64,000 nt of DNA, taken from assembly GCA_043820985.1 (NCBI GenBank), contig JBDRDH010000127.1:10714-74713 (forward strand), in the 5' to 3' direction. The notes beneath the pieces were generated by a model. The model searched no databases and was not told where the DNA came from. It worked only from the letters and a program-made list of their open reading frames with translations. This stretch comes from JAAYXS01 sp043820985 (GTDB taxonomy: Bacteria > Planctomycetota > Phycisphaerae > UBA1845 > Fen-1342). Numbering within the stretch: position 1 is the first letter of the stretch; every line of letters starts with the position of its first letter. Both the position numbers and the translations under genes were made by a program. Shown in pieces: positions 18,003 to 26,168 of this stretch.

Positions 18003-19127
18003 CTACTCCTCGTAACGCAGTTGCGCGTGTAATGTGCCGCTTTTGTGCAGGTGTTCGATGGCCTGGATCATCTGCTCGGGGGTGACCTTCAGGGTCGAGA
18101 GGGTTTCCCACAATTCCTGGAACTCGACTCCCCCGACCTTCCGGGAATCCAGCCCGACCATGCCCTCCACCTCACCCGCGCTGCCGACCGAGACGGTGCC
18201 GAAACCCGGGATTTGCAGGACGGTGGGCGAGATGGCCACTGTGCCGGTGAAGGAAACGTGCTTGGTCGTGCGGTTGATGGTCACCACCGCGGGCTGATCG
18301 GGCAGCATGAAGAGCCGGGCTTGCAGGATCCGGCTGATGAATCCGGCCGGTCGTGACAGTTCGGCGGTGGGGATACGCACCTGCACGTTCTTGGGGCCCA
18401 GCGCCTGGGCAATCTCGGTTTGAACCAGCGGCCGGTCGGTCGTGCCGTGTTGCTCCTGGTTGTAGTACAGTTCACCTTCGGCGTGGTTGATCGCCCGGGC
18501 CATCATCTGGGCCCAGGTCCAGCCGGCGTGGGTATCGTCCAGGACCAGCGTGATGCTCTGACCATCGATGAAGGAATAAAAGAAATCCATCTCCAGGGTG
18601 GCCCCGGCGCGGATGATGCCCCGGGTAGGCATTTCCTGGGATGACAGCTCGACGCGCCCGCCGGCCAAGGCCATGATCTGTTGAGTGGCTGGATCATTGG
18701 CGTTGAACATGGCGTATTGCAGTGGTGTGGTCAGCAGTTGTCCGCCGGTGATGTCCTTGGCGGCGCCGATAGCGGAGACCACTACATCGAGTGTTTCACC
18801 CTCGCGCGCGCCGAATTTTGGGATCGTGGCCTCGACGGTGACGATGGCCACGCTGTTATTACCCTTGAGGTCGGTTTCGCTAATGATTGGAGCATGGTAG
18901 CGCTGATGCAGGTTCATCAGGGCGCGCATGGTCGAGGCGTATTTTTCGCCGTCGCCGGTGCCGTTCAGGCCGACCACCAGGCCGTAACCCATCAGTTTGT
19001 TGGTCCGCTGTCCCTGTAGATGGGCGATATCCTGTACGCGAACATCGCCCGCCAGCGCCATGCCGGCCAATAGGACGATCAATCCCAGTGAGTTGATAGC
19101 GCGGTATGTCACTAGTGACTGGGGCAT
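18003..19127 (-). CDS. flgI: Flagellar P-ring protein FlgI
   Basis: Periplasmic P-ring subunit around the flagellar rod, about 374 aa with signal peptide MPQSLVTYRAINSLGLIVLL...ALA. Family motifs: VRVQDIAHLQGQRTNKLMGY, GLVVGLNGTGDG, GAREGETLDVVVSAIGAAKD, and SFTGTVAISPTVL near the end. A TTG at 19169 overlaps the flgH stop (TTGA) and would add 14 polar residues. I prefer ATG 19127, which places the signal peptide at the N-terminus and has CAGGA upstream. It lies in an uninterrupted flagellar operon. Confidence 0.95.
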   Translation of the reverse strand: MPQSLVTYRAINSLGLIVLLAGMALAGDVRVQDIAHLQGQRTNKLMGYGLVVGLNGTGDGEKYASTMRALMNLHQRYHAPIISETDLKGNNSVAIVTVEATIPKFGAREGETLDVVVSAIGAAKDITGGQLLTTPLQYAMFNANDPATQQIMALAGGRVELSSQEMPTRGIIRAGATLEMDFFYSFIDGQSITLVLDDTHAGWTWAQMMARAINHAEGELYYNQEQHGTTDRPLVQTEIAQALGPKNVQVRIPTAELSRPAGFISRILQARLFMLPDQPAVVTINRTTKHVSFTGTVAISPTVLQIPGFGTVSVGSAGEVEGMVGLDSRKVGGVEFQELWETLSTLKVTPEQMIQAIEHLHKSGTLHAQLRYEE

Positions 19128-19165
19128 ATTCAATCGGTCCTGATCGCTGTGGGTACTGCTCGTTT

Positions 19166-19978
19166 TCAAAGTGGTCGTAACAGGTCAAACAAGCGCATCA
19201 GCCAGCCGCGCCGGGTGGCGTCGCGGACCATGCCGAGATCCGGCATCTCGATTTCCAGGTCGGCGATCTGCGTACTGAGTACCGTGTTTTGTGCGCTGAC
19301 GTCTTCGGCCCGGCACTCGCCGGTCAGGGTGGCAATCAACACTTCCTCGGCCACCTTGATCCGCTTGCTGGCTTCCAGCACGAGGTTACCGTTGGGCTTG
19401 ACGTCGATCACATGGGCCGTGATTCGCGTGGTCAGCGAATCCTTGCGGTCGTACTTGCCCTTACCTTCGTAGGTATTGTCGAAGCTGAAGTCCACGCCCG
19501 GAGCTCCGTCGGGGAAGGTCTGCGGCACAAGATGGTCTTGCAGATTAAGGCGCAGCCACTTGGTCAGATCGGCCTTGATTTCCCATTCCTTTTCCGACTT
19601 CATCTTGGCGTCGTTGAGGCTGGTGCGGCTTTCCCGGATGATGATTGTGACCAGGTCATGTACCTTGATCAGGCGTGGCTCCGGGGGTTTGACGGCAAAG
19701 GGCGAGGTGGCCAGCAGCACCGGATTGGCGGGCGGCTCCCCGGAGGGATTTACTTGTGTGGCCCGCGGTGGACGCACGCCAATACCCGCCACCGGACTTA
19801 ACGGCGTGCTGGTGGCTGGTTGGGTCGTGGGCGTCGGTTGGGACTGAGGCCGCGACCGGCCATGTAATAGTGAATTATGTTGTGCCTGGGCAGTGTGGAT
19901 GGCATTGCCAGCGACCAGTAGCGCCAGACCCGCCAACACATACCGCTGAATGACTAACCTGAGAAAGTTGTGTTTCAC
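19166..19978 (-). CDS. flgH: Flagellar L-ring protein FlgH
   Basis: L-ring subunit in the outer membrane, 270 aa. The family core is present: LIKVHDLVTIIIRESRTSLND, FDNTYEGKGKYDRKDSLTTR, ITAHVIDVKPNGNLVLEASK and the C-terminal DLEIEMPDLGMV. The signal peptide region (LAGLALLVAGNAIHTAQA) has no cysteine, so unlike enteric FlgH it is not a lipoprotein. A Pro/Thr-rich linker follows. It starts with GTG at 19978, its ribosome-binding site lying over the flgA stop. Confidence 0.93.
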   Translation of the reverse strand: MKHNFLRLVIQRYVLAGLALLVAGNAIHTAQAQHNSLLHGRSRPQSQPTPTTQPATSTPLSPVAGIGVRPPRATQVNPSGEPPANPVLLATSPFAVKPPEPRLIKVHDLVTIIIRESRTSLNDAKMKSEKEWEIKADLTKWLRLNLQDHLVPQTFPDGAPGVDFSFDNTYEGKGKYDRKDSLTTRITAHVIDVKPNGNLVLEASKRIKVAEEVLIATLTGECRAEDVSAQNTVLSTQIADLEIEMPDLGMVRDATRRGWLMRLFDLLRPL

Positions 19979-19983
19979 GGCCG

Positions 19984-21054
19984 TTACTCCTCGAGACGCA
20001 CGGTACCCAGTCCCGTGACCACCCCACGCACCACACGGCGATCTTGGCGCGAATCCCCCAGGCGTACGCGTATGCTTTCACCGTAGCCGCCGGAGTCGAG
20101 GGCGACGCCGGTGACATGAACCTGGATACTTGTGGTTGATCCGATCACCGTGACCGGGCGCGAACGGCGTACCATGTCGACCGATTTCAAGTCTGACCGA
20201 CGAACCATCTGTCCCGCCGGGATAAACTTCGCTACATGCTGGCCGACGACCTCCTCGACGTGTTGCAGGCCCATTTCCTGCTCGTCGGTGATCAGACGGG
20301 TTTCCAGCATCAGTGCGTCGCGCTCGATGAAAGTGCCAACGTTCAGCGGTTGGCGAGCCACAAGCACTTGTTGCGCGGCTTGCACCCGGGCGAAGACCGT
20401 GACCGTGCGATGTGTACGTCCATCACGCCGCAAGACGACGTTGAATTCCCGCAATCCCAGCAACGCGCGGCCGCGCGGCTGGATGGAAAAATCCCATGGC
20501 GGTGTGGTCAGTTCGATAAATTGCTGGCTGGCGTTTTCAAACTCGACTTCCGCGGTGGCATCGATGCGGTGCAGTTCGGCGTTAATGTACTCACGCAGAA
20601 CCTGGGCCAATGAACGCGTCGGCCCCAGCTCGCCGGTTGCCGTGGAGCGCAGTAGCGGGGTGTCGTCGGTCGGCGGGGCGGTCGCGGAAGTGCTGGCCGG
20701 TTCGAGCCGGATCTGACAGGTGGCGGCGCCGCTGAGTAATACGCGTGCCATGTTCACCCCGACTTCATTCAGTCGGTCTTCAACCTGCTCGTGTGTGATC
20801 GTAGTGGTCGCGGAAGATTTCAGTTCGGGGATGAGTGGCTGGTGACCGATCGCCGCAAGCAGGCGTGGATCGGCATTGGTGAAGATGAGCACGTCGGCCA
20901 GCGTCACGGTATCGCCGCGCACCTCGACACTGGGGCGGATCCTCAGGCGGCTCACGTCGCGCTGCACAGGATCGGCCCCGGCAGCCGGCCAGACGGTAAT
21001 GGCCATGATGATGAGACTCAGCCAACGCATCCATGCACCTGTGTGCTTACTCAT
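19984..21054 (-). CDS. flgA: Flagella basal body P-ring formation chaperone FlgA
   Basis: Periplasmic chaperone for P-ring assembly, 356 aa with an N-terminal signal peptide (WLSLIIMAITVWPAAGA). The C-terminal SAF-type domain is clear: VLVARQPLNVGTFIERDALM, VVGQHVAKFIPAGQMVRRSD, and RRSRPVTVIGSTTSIQVHV with SIRVRLGDSRQDRRVVRGVV. It is longer than enteric FlgA (~220 aa) because of an extra N-terminal region around residues 25-190. The ribosome-binding site GGAGGT overlaps the flgG stop codon, showing tight operon coupling. Confidence 0.93.
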   Translation of the reverse strand: MSKHTGAWMRWLSLIIMAITVWPAAGADPVQRDVSRLRIRPSVEVRGDTVTLADVLIFTNADPRLLAAIGHQPLIPELKSSATTTITHEQVEDRLNEVGVNMARVLLSGAATCQIRLEPASTSATAPPTDDTPLLRSTATGELGPTRSLAQVLREYINAELHRIDATAEVEFENASQQFIELTTPPWDFSIQPRGRALLGLREFNVVLRRDGRTHRTVTVFARVQAAQQVLVARQPLNVGTFIERDALMLETRLITDEQEMGLQHVEEVVGQHVAKFIPAGQMVRRSDLKSVDMVRRSRPVTVIGSTTSIQVHVTGVALDSGGYGESIRVRLGDSRQDRRVVRGVVTGLGTVRLEE

Positions 21055-21061
21055 TTAGCCA

Positions 21062-21862
21062 CTACCTCCGGAGACTGGCGACGACCCGTAGTGCTTCGTC
21101 GGCGGCCTGGATCGATTGCGAGTTCATCTGGAAGATACGCTGCGTCTTGATCAGCTCGACGAGTTCGGTGACCGCCTCGGTCGTGCTGGACTCGAGGTGT
21201 CCGGCCATGATGACACCCAGACCTTCCTCGCCCGGATTGGCCTCGATGGGCTCACCCGAAGCGGCGCTTTGTACGAACAAGTTGGATCCGTACTGGATCA
21301 GGCCTTCGGGATTCGCAAAGCGTGCCAATTGCAACTGGCCGACAACGGTTGGTTGGGCGTTCTCGTCGATGACCGTGACTTCGCCGTTGCTGCCGATGCC
21401 AATACGTTCGGGCGGAATATCGGTGTCGATGTTGACACTGTCGGCCAGGCGATGGCCGAAATCGTTACCCAGCACGAGGTCCCCGTCGGCATTTCTGATG
21501 AAGTTGCCGTAACGGGTGTAGGCCGTGCCACCCCCGGGCAAATCGACGCGGAAGAAGCCATCGCCCTGGACCATGACATCCAGCGTCCGGCCGGTCTGTT
21601 GAGCAGAGCCCTGCCTGAACATAATCTGTGTGTTGGCCAGGGCCACGCCGAGACCGATCTGCGTGCCCAGCGGCGAGGCGGTTTCGGCGCTGGTCTGCAC
21701 GCCGGGTTGATCGTACATCTGATACAACAGGTCCTGGAAGTTGGCCCGCGAGGCCTTGTAGCCATGCGTGTCGGCGTTGGCCAGGTTGTGAGCGATGACG
21801 TCAATCTTGGTTGAGAGAGCTTCCATGCCGGTGGCGGCAGTGTGTAAGGCTGAGATAGCCAT
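21062..21862 (-). CDS. flgG: Flagellar distal rod protein FlgG
   Basis: Distal rod subunit, 266 aa, the usual family length. The N-terminus has ALHTAATGMEALSTKIDVIA and NLANADTHGYKASRANFQDL. The middle has GLGVALANTQIMFRQGS and VMVQGDGFFRV, and the C-terminus ELIKTQRIFQMNSQSIQAAD. GGAGGT lies 8 bases before the ATG. It follows flgF and precedes flgA, the standard rod gene order. Confidence 0.97.
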   Translation of the reverse strand: MAISALHTAATGMEALSTKIDVIAHNLANADTHGYKASRANFQDLLYQMYDQPGVQTSAETASPLGTQIGLGVALANTQIMFRQGSAQQTGRTLDVMVQGDGFFRVDLPGGGTAYTRYGNFIRNADGDLVLGNDFGHRLADSVNIDTDIPPERIGIGSNGEVTVIDENAQPTVVGQLQLARFANPEGLIQYGSNLFVQSAASGEPIEANPGEEGLGVIMAGHLESSTTEAVTELVELIKTQRIFQMNSQSIQAADEALRVVASLRR

Positions 21863-21940
21863 CGCTCGTCGACCTCCATTGAGTGGCGCGGGATGTCGAA
21901 GGACCGTTCCCGGCCGTTATATTGCTACTCCGCCGCGGCG

Positions 21941-22690
21941 CTAACGCGCGATCGTGCGGATCAACTGTCCGATTGACTGGTCCTGCAAGGTGAGCATCTG
22001 GGCATTTATCTGGTAGGCCCGTGAGGTCTCCATCATGCTCACCAACTCCTTGATGGGGGCCACGCCGGAGTTTTCGACATACCCGGGGCGCACCCGCGCC
22101 GGCGAGGAAATGGTTTCCGCCTCGCCAGCGGTAAAGCGGCCGTGTCCGGCCGGTTGCAGTTGCTCGTAGTTGTCGAAATCCACGATCGCCAGCCTGCCGA
22201 CTACGAGGTTGTCCTGTAATACACGGCCATCCTCGTCGAAGGTGGGCTGGCTACCGTGCGGATTCATCCTGATCGGGACGCCGCCGGTGCCCAGTATGGC
22301 AACGCCGTCAGCAGCGCTGCGCAGGTAACCGTCGGCATCCTTGATCAGCCGGCCGTCGCGGGTGTAGAGCTGTTGGCCCTGATCCTCGACGACCAGGAAG
22401 CCAGGGCCTTCGAGGGCCAGATCTTGTGAGCGGTCGGTATAAACCAGACTCCCGGCCCCGTGATCGGTGTATGTCCGTCCGAGCCACAAACCCCCGGAGA
22501 GTGCTGCTAAATCTGGAGCACTGGGGCCTTGCCGCGGGCCGGACACGCTTTCCGGCTGGCGTTCGGCGAAGACCGCCACCTGCTGTTTGAAACCCACGGT
22601 GTCGGCATTGGCCAGGTTGTTGGCGATAACGTTCTGCCGATACTCGTTGGTCATCATGCCGGCGGCCGAGTTGTACAGTCCGTAGATCAC
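21941..22690 (-). CDS. flgF: Flagellar basal-body rod protein FlgF-like
   Basis: Proximal rod protein of the FlgF/FlgG family, about 249 aa: IYGLYNSAAGMMTNEYRQNV, NNLANADTVGFKQQVAVF, LALEGPGFLVVEDQG and C-terminal ISMMETSRAYQINAQML-like helix. The GTG at 22690 has a strong GGAGGGG site 6 bases upstream and overlaps the stop of the preceding 78-aa gene (GTGA); the frame to 22735 adds non-family residues. FlgF is chosen over FlgG because of its position and sequence; the two paralogues are close, so the label could be debated. Confidence 0.88.
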   Translation of the reverse strand: MIYGLYNSAAGMMTNEYRQNVIANNLANADTVGFKQQVAVFAERQPESVSGPRQGPSAPDLAALSGGLWLGRTYTDHGAGSLVYTDRSQDLALEGPGFLVVEDQGQQLYTRDGRLIKDADGYLRSAADGVAILGTGGVPIRMNPHGSQPTFDEDGRVLQDNLVVGRLAIVDFDNYEQLQPAGHGRFTAGEAETISSPARVRPGYVENSGVAPIKELVSMMETSRAYQINAQMLTLQDQSIGQLIRTIAR

Positions 22691-22923
22691 GACAGCCCCT
22701 CCGCAGGGAACGAAGGGACGACGGATGCCGGCCATGATCCGTACCGGCGAACGAGCTCATCCGTGGCTCGCTGTTGTGCTTCAGCCAGCACCCGCCGTCC
22801 CAATTCGCTCCAGTCCCGCGGCTCGGAGTCTTGCGCCGGCGGTGGGTTGTAACGGCCCAGGAATGACGCCGGGTCAGGCGACGGGCTGTTAACACCCATG
22901 TGATGAATAGATTGCCGAGGCAT
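22687..22923 (-). CDS. Unknown 78-aa protein, first gene of the flagellar operon
   Basis: A 78-aa hydrophilic protein, MPRQSIHHMGVNSPSPDPAS then a C-terminal helix WSELGRRVLAEAQQRATDEL, that I do not recognise. Three things support it as a real gene: a CAGGAG ribosome-binding site 8 bases before ATG 22923, a 4-base GTGA overlap with flgF, and a sigma-54-type promoter about 80 bp upstream. Its job is unknown; as the lead gene of the rod/hook operon it could be a regulator, chaperone or rod accessory. There are no Cys or membrane segments. Confidence 0.65.
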   Translation of the reverse strand: MPRQSIHHMGVNSPSPDPASFLGRYNPPPAQDSEPRDWSELGRRVLAEAQQRATDELVRRYGSWPASVVPSFPAEGLS

Positions 22924-23239
22924 AGTACGACTCCTGCCTGGTGGTACCGCGCGTGTCAGCCTCCGTGCGATCGGTCCGCGTGGTACTCGCCGGCTCGAAG
23001 TGAGCAGAAGGTGTGCCAAGGGGGAGCTGTACTTTTTTTCGATGGGTGTGGAAATGCCGCTAAATGCTGTGTTTTGTGAGTATTAGGCGAGATTCATTTT
23101 GCTTGCAGGTGGTATGCTGGCCTCACGCCGTAATAGCAATTCCTGCGCCCCTCGCGCATTACATGCCATCACAGTCCAGTGCGGAAATCCTATAGCGACG
23201 GGTGGCACGGCCGTGTCGGCCGTGTCTTTGATTTGATCG
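22924..23239. other. Intergenic region upstream of the flagellar operon
   Basis: 316 bp between the DUF6504 gene and the 78-aa gene, both on the minus strand. It contains the sigma-54-type promoter at 23003-23019 and, near 23192-23226, one copy of the dispersed GGCACGGCCGTGTCGGCCGTG intergenic repeat. Nothing else is evident. Confidence 0.6.
23003..23019 (-). promoter_or_regulatory. Sigma-54 (RpoN) promoter of the flagellar operon
   Basis: Minus strand TTGGCACACCTTCTGCT: the invariant GG (-24) and GC (-12) are separated by exactly 10 bases, and TTGGCAC matches the -24 consensus fully. The -12 box is CTGC instead of TTGC. Transcription would begin near 22991, about 68 bp before ATG 22923. Confidence 0.7.
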
Positions 23240-23563
23240 TTACCTCGCCCCGTGCTCAATGGAATAAAGGAACCACCGCTGCCTCGCTGAACCGCCGCGC
23301 GGAGTATGGCGGACGAAATACACCGTCCAGACCATTTCATCCGATATGCGCAAACGGAAATAATGCCGCCGCAGGTAACGCTCGCCGGCCAGCTTACCGA
23401 TCTCCGGCCCGGATTGTTTCCACGACTCCAACTCGGTGGCGATACTGTACGACTGCCCGCGCCAATCGAACCCCGCCGGCAATCCCGGCACCCCGGTCGC
23501 CATCGCCCCAGCGTGAAACGTCCCCGCGTGCGGTGTCAGAACCTCACTAACAAACTCTTCCAT
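23240..23563 (-). CDS. DUF6504-type small protein, 107 aa
   Basis: A 107-aa soluble protein of unknown function resembling the DUF6504 group. The N-terminus is MEEFVSEVLTPHAG, followed by GFDWRGQSYSIATELESWKQ and a C-terminal block YLRRHYFRLRISDEMVWTVY plus RWFLYSI, where Trp, Tyr and Arg are concentrated. The start ATG 23563 is unambiguous. It stands alone, upstream of the flagellar promoter and divergent from the next gene. The family assignment is from memory of its pattern; no activity can be inferred. Confidence 0.65.
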   Translation of the reverse strand: MEEFVSEVLTPHAGTFHAGAMATGVPGLPAGFDWRGQSYSIATELESWKQSGPEIGKLAGERYLRRHYFRLRISDEMVWTVYFVRHTPRGGSARQRWFLYSIEHGAR

Positions 23564-23660
23564 GTGGGCATTGTAGCGTCAGCAGTGATTGATAATGACG
23601 AACGGCGGGTGGAGAATGTTACCGTTGCTCGCCCAACAAGGTAGCGACGGGAGGAACGCG

Positions 23661-24236
23661 ATGAAACGGCGTACTTTCTGGTCAGTCGCACTGATGGTGC
23701 CGGTCTTGCTGGCGGTGGCTGCATGGCTGGTGTTCGGTCCGCGCGTGCGGCAGTATTACTGGAAGAGGCAATTCGACGCCGCCTGGGCGAACACTGATCG
23801 ATTAGTCGTCGATCCCAACGTACAACTCGTCAGCAGCGCTACCCGCTTCGGGATTCCGCCACTGCCAACCTACGAAGTTCGCGGCGAAGAGAAAATTCGC
23901 GCCTGTCTGGGACTGATCGAGTTTCAAGTGAAACAGGAGGTCTGCGCATGCCGTGGAGATATGCTCCTCAATCTATACCGCGGCGAACGTGCCCGTGCCA
24001 CAATCAGTTACCACCACGGCAAGTACCTCAATTGGCATGGCAGCGGTTGGCCCGGCCACGCTGAGCTGACACCCACCAGTGCGGCGGCATTGGAGAACTG
24101 GCTTCACGAGAATGGTTGTCCCACATCAGATGAAGCCTACGCCATGGGCCGGAAAGCCGTGGACGAAGCCATGGAACGCCACCGCTCACCCACTACGCAA
24201 GACCAGCCAGAGCCCCCCGGATTAGAATCCCCTTAA
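23661..24236 (+). CDS. Membrane-anchored hypothetical protein, 191 aa
   Basis: Starts MKRRTFWSVALMVPVLLAVA with a single N-terminal transmembrane helix (about residues 5-26), then a soluble domain outside the membrane. That domain has a Cys pair, CLGLIEFQVKQEVCACRGDM, and WHGSGWPGHAELTPTSAAAL. The ATG at 23661 has GGGAGGA just upstream and is preferred over the in-frame start at 23589. I do not recognise the family. The C-terminal 20 residues are Pro/Gln-rich and likely disordered. Confidence 0.65.
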   Translation: MKRRTFWSVALMVPVLLAVAAWLVFGPRVRQYYWKRQFDAAWANTDRLVVDPNVQLVSSATRFGIPPLPTYEVRGEEKIRACLGLIEFQVKQEVCACRGDMLLNLYRGERARATISYHHGKYLNWHGSGWPGHAELTPTSAAALENWLHENGCPTSDEAYAMGRKAVDEAMERHRSPTTQDQPEPPGLESP

Positions 24237-24297
24237 TCGGAGCCGTCCCGACAAGTAGGCATCAGGGAGTGGTGGGTGTCATGGGCCAGCGCCCGCT

Positions 24298-24328
24298 TGC
24301 CCGCGCTCTTTCGAAGAGCCCTACAAAT
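24298..24328 (+). repeat. Left copy of a direct repeat flanking the trypsin-like protease gene
   Basis: TGCCCGCGCT then CTTT then the 17-bp CGAAGAGCCCTACAAAT. The same arrangement (TGCCCGTGCT, TCA, same 17 bp) recurs at 25748-25777, so the two copies bracket exactly one gene. Confidence 0.8.
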
Positions 24329-24367
24329 GATTTCTGACAGTGTCTGAGTTAGTTTAATTCCCTGTGG

Positions 24368-25609
24368 TTACGGACAGCCGAATGCGGCTTGATATACCGC
24401 CAAGTCAGTCATGTCCGCGTCAGCGTCGCTGTCCAGGTCAGTTGGCACGCACTCGTATGCCAGGGGTTGCCCGGGTCCGTTCATGCAATTGGCAAAGTGC
24501 GAGAAGCCCAGAATCGGGCCGCCGGCCGGACAGAGGGCCTCACGCGCGGATACATACTCCGGGATGTCGATCCGGTTGGCCCAATTCTGGCAGTCCCAGT
24601 CGGACGATGATTGTATTCCGACGATCTCGTCGTTGTGCAGCAGCGCGCCGCCGGAGCTGCCCCAGGTGATGTCACAGTTGTGTCGGTAGTAGTAGTCGGT
24701 GCGCACGAGTGGGCTTCCAGCACTGTACTGCTGCACCTGATTCCAGTCGGGATCGCTGTTGTCCGTACCATAGCTCCATATCTCGATAAAGGACGCGACG
24801 TCCGCCGGCTCACTCGCGATCGGGCGATATTCGCCGTAGCGTTCATACGGCGTTTCCCCCAGACCGTTGGTGCCAATGGTCATGACCGCCCAGTCCTCAC
24901 AGGTAGGCTGGTAAACTTTGAACGCGCAGTCGGTGATCGGAAACTGGTCATCAACTGGTGGGTTGAGCAATGCGCAGTTGATGGAGTGCGGTACGTTGAA
25001 CTGAAGCACGTCGGCATATCCAAGTGCGGTGCAGTGCCCGGCGGTGACGGCGCAACTGTGGGTGTTGTAGATCGACGCCGAGCAGTTGACGGGCATCACC
25101 CGCGCCGCCCATAGCTCATATGACGGAACGCGGTCGTCATTGACGCATATCCCCCTGTCGCTTTCGTAGCACGGTCCGCGCCGCCCGCCCGGCACGATCT
25201 CCACGGCGACCTGGTTTAGGGCGATCCGGTTGCCGATCGATCCCGGAGCGGCGATCAGCTCCAGGTAAACAGCGTCGCCGTTGAAGTACGCCGACGTGGA
25301 GTTCCACATGGCGAGATCGTTGGCGTCGAGCTCCTGAACCTCTCCGTCGAACAGCGAGGTCATCCGGACGTACGAGCCCGGGCGCAGGTCCGCGTTCGAG
25401 AAGTACAGCCGCATCCACGCCGCATCGTCCACCATGATCGTCTTCTCGAAGACGACCGCGGAGGCTCGGTCTGCGTTGTCGAGCTTCCCGCTGTCGAGCA
25501 TGTATGGGATGAACTCCCCCTGGGGCCAACCCGGCGGATCCTGGGCAGCGACGGGCGTTACGAACAATCTCAAGCCCACGACACAAAGCCACGACATTCG
25601 CATGTTCAT
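24368..25609 (-). CDS. Secreted trypsin-like serine peptidase with short dockerin-type tail
   Basis: A 413-aa exported protein: signal peptide MNMRMSWLCVVGLRLFVTPV...AA, a beta-rich region to about 150, then a chymotrypsin-fold protease. The catalytic triad is visible as CAVTAGHC (His), CEDWAVMTIG (Asp) and CDITWGSSGGALL (Ser). Cys pairs suggest disulfides. The C-terminus YECVPTDLDSDADADMTDLA is half of a planctomycete dockerin-type repeat, possibly a surface anchoring or interaction tail. ATG 25609 has GGAAAG upstream. The gene is bracketed by a ~30-bp direct repeat (24298 and 25748), hinting at insertion as a unit. Confidence 0.85.
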   Translation of the reverse strand: MNMRMSWLCVVGLRLFVTPVAAQDPPGWPQGEFIPYMLDSGKLDNADRASAVVFEKTIMVDDAAWMRLYFSNADLRPGSYVRMTSLFDGEVQELDANDLAMWNSTSAYFNGDAVYLELIAAPGSIGNRIALNQVAVEIVPGGRRGPCYESDRGICVNDDRVPSYELWAARVMPVNCSASIYNTHSCAVTAGHCTALGYADVLQFNVPHSINCALLNPPVDDQFPITDCAFKVYQPTCEDWAVMTIGTNGLGETPYERYGEYRPIASEPADVASFIEIWSYGTDNSDPDWNQVQQYSAGSPLVRTDYYYRHNCDITWGSSGGALLHNDEIVGIQSSSDWDCQNWANRIDIPEYVSAREALCPAGGPILGFSHFANCMNGPGQPLAYECVPTDLDSDADADMTDLAVYQAAFGCP

Positions 25610-25747
25610 CGTTCTTTCCACCATACCCCCAGTGCCGCTCTCTCCATTGTCATCCTACCTGAATGGCAGGCTGGATTCAATAGAAAACGGCTGCTGCCGT
25701 GTATCACGTCATTCTGTGCAGGACGGTGCCATCGGTAGCCGTCAGCA

Positions 25748-25777
25748 TGCCCGTGCTTCACGAAGAGCCCTACAAAT
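25748..25777 (+). repeat. Right copy of the direct repeat flanking the protease gene
   Basis: TGCCCGTGCT, TCA, CGAAGAGCCCTACAAAT; 17 consecutive bases identical to 24312-24328. It overlaps the last codons and stop of the zinc-ribbon gene. Confidence 0.8.
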
Positions 25778-26168
25778 CCTCGTCCGGATCGGGCAAGCGC
25801 CGTCCGCACTCCGGACAACGTGGCTCGGGCAGCCCGCGACGCGGATAGCCACAGTGTGGGCAGCGATCCTCACGATGATACTTGCGCGCCAGCTTCCGCC
25901 TGCGCACTTGCATCGCACCGTGAATCAGTGTCGCGGAACCCAGTACCAGAAGCAGCACACCCGAACCCAGTCCGTTTTTCAAGTCCTCCCATTTCATATC
26001 GCCCACATCGTGCGTGAGAATGTAAGCAAGCAGTATAAAACCGCCCATTACGAAGATTGCGACGGCCAGGAGCGATTTGCCCAGGGGAATGGTATCTTTA
26101 TTATCTTCGCGCACACCGTCATTTGCTTCTGGCGTTTCATCCTCATCTTTGTTCTTATCAGCACTCAT
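25770..26168 (-). CDS. Small two-helix membrane protein with C-terminal zinc ribbon
   Basis: 132 aa: an acidic N-terminus (MSADKNKDEDETPEANDG), two hydrophobic helices (SLLAVAIFVMGGFILLAYIL and SGVLLLVLGSATLIHGAM), then a basic loop and a zinc ribbon CPHCGYPRRGLPEPRCPECG. The start codon overlaps the stop of the ABC exporter (ATGA), so it is the second gene of that operon and is probably translated with it. It may be an accessory or sensor for the transporter; this is inference from linkage only. Its stop lies in the direct repeat at 25761. Confidence 0.75.
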   Translation of the reverse strand: MSADKNKDEDETPEANDGVREDNKDTIPLGKSLLAVAIFVMGGFILLAYILTHDVGDMKWEDLKNGLGSGVLLLVLGSATLIHGAMQVRRRKLARKYHREDRCPHCGYPRRGLPEPRCPECGRRLPDPDEDL

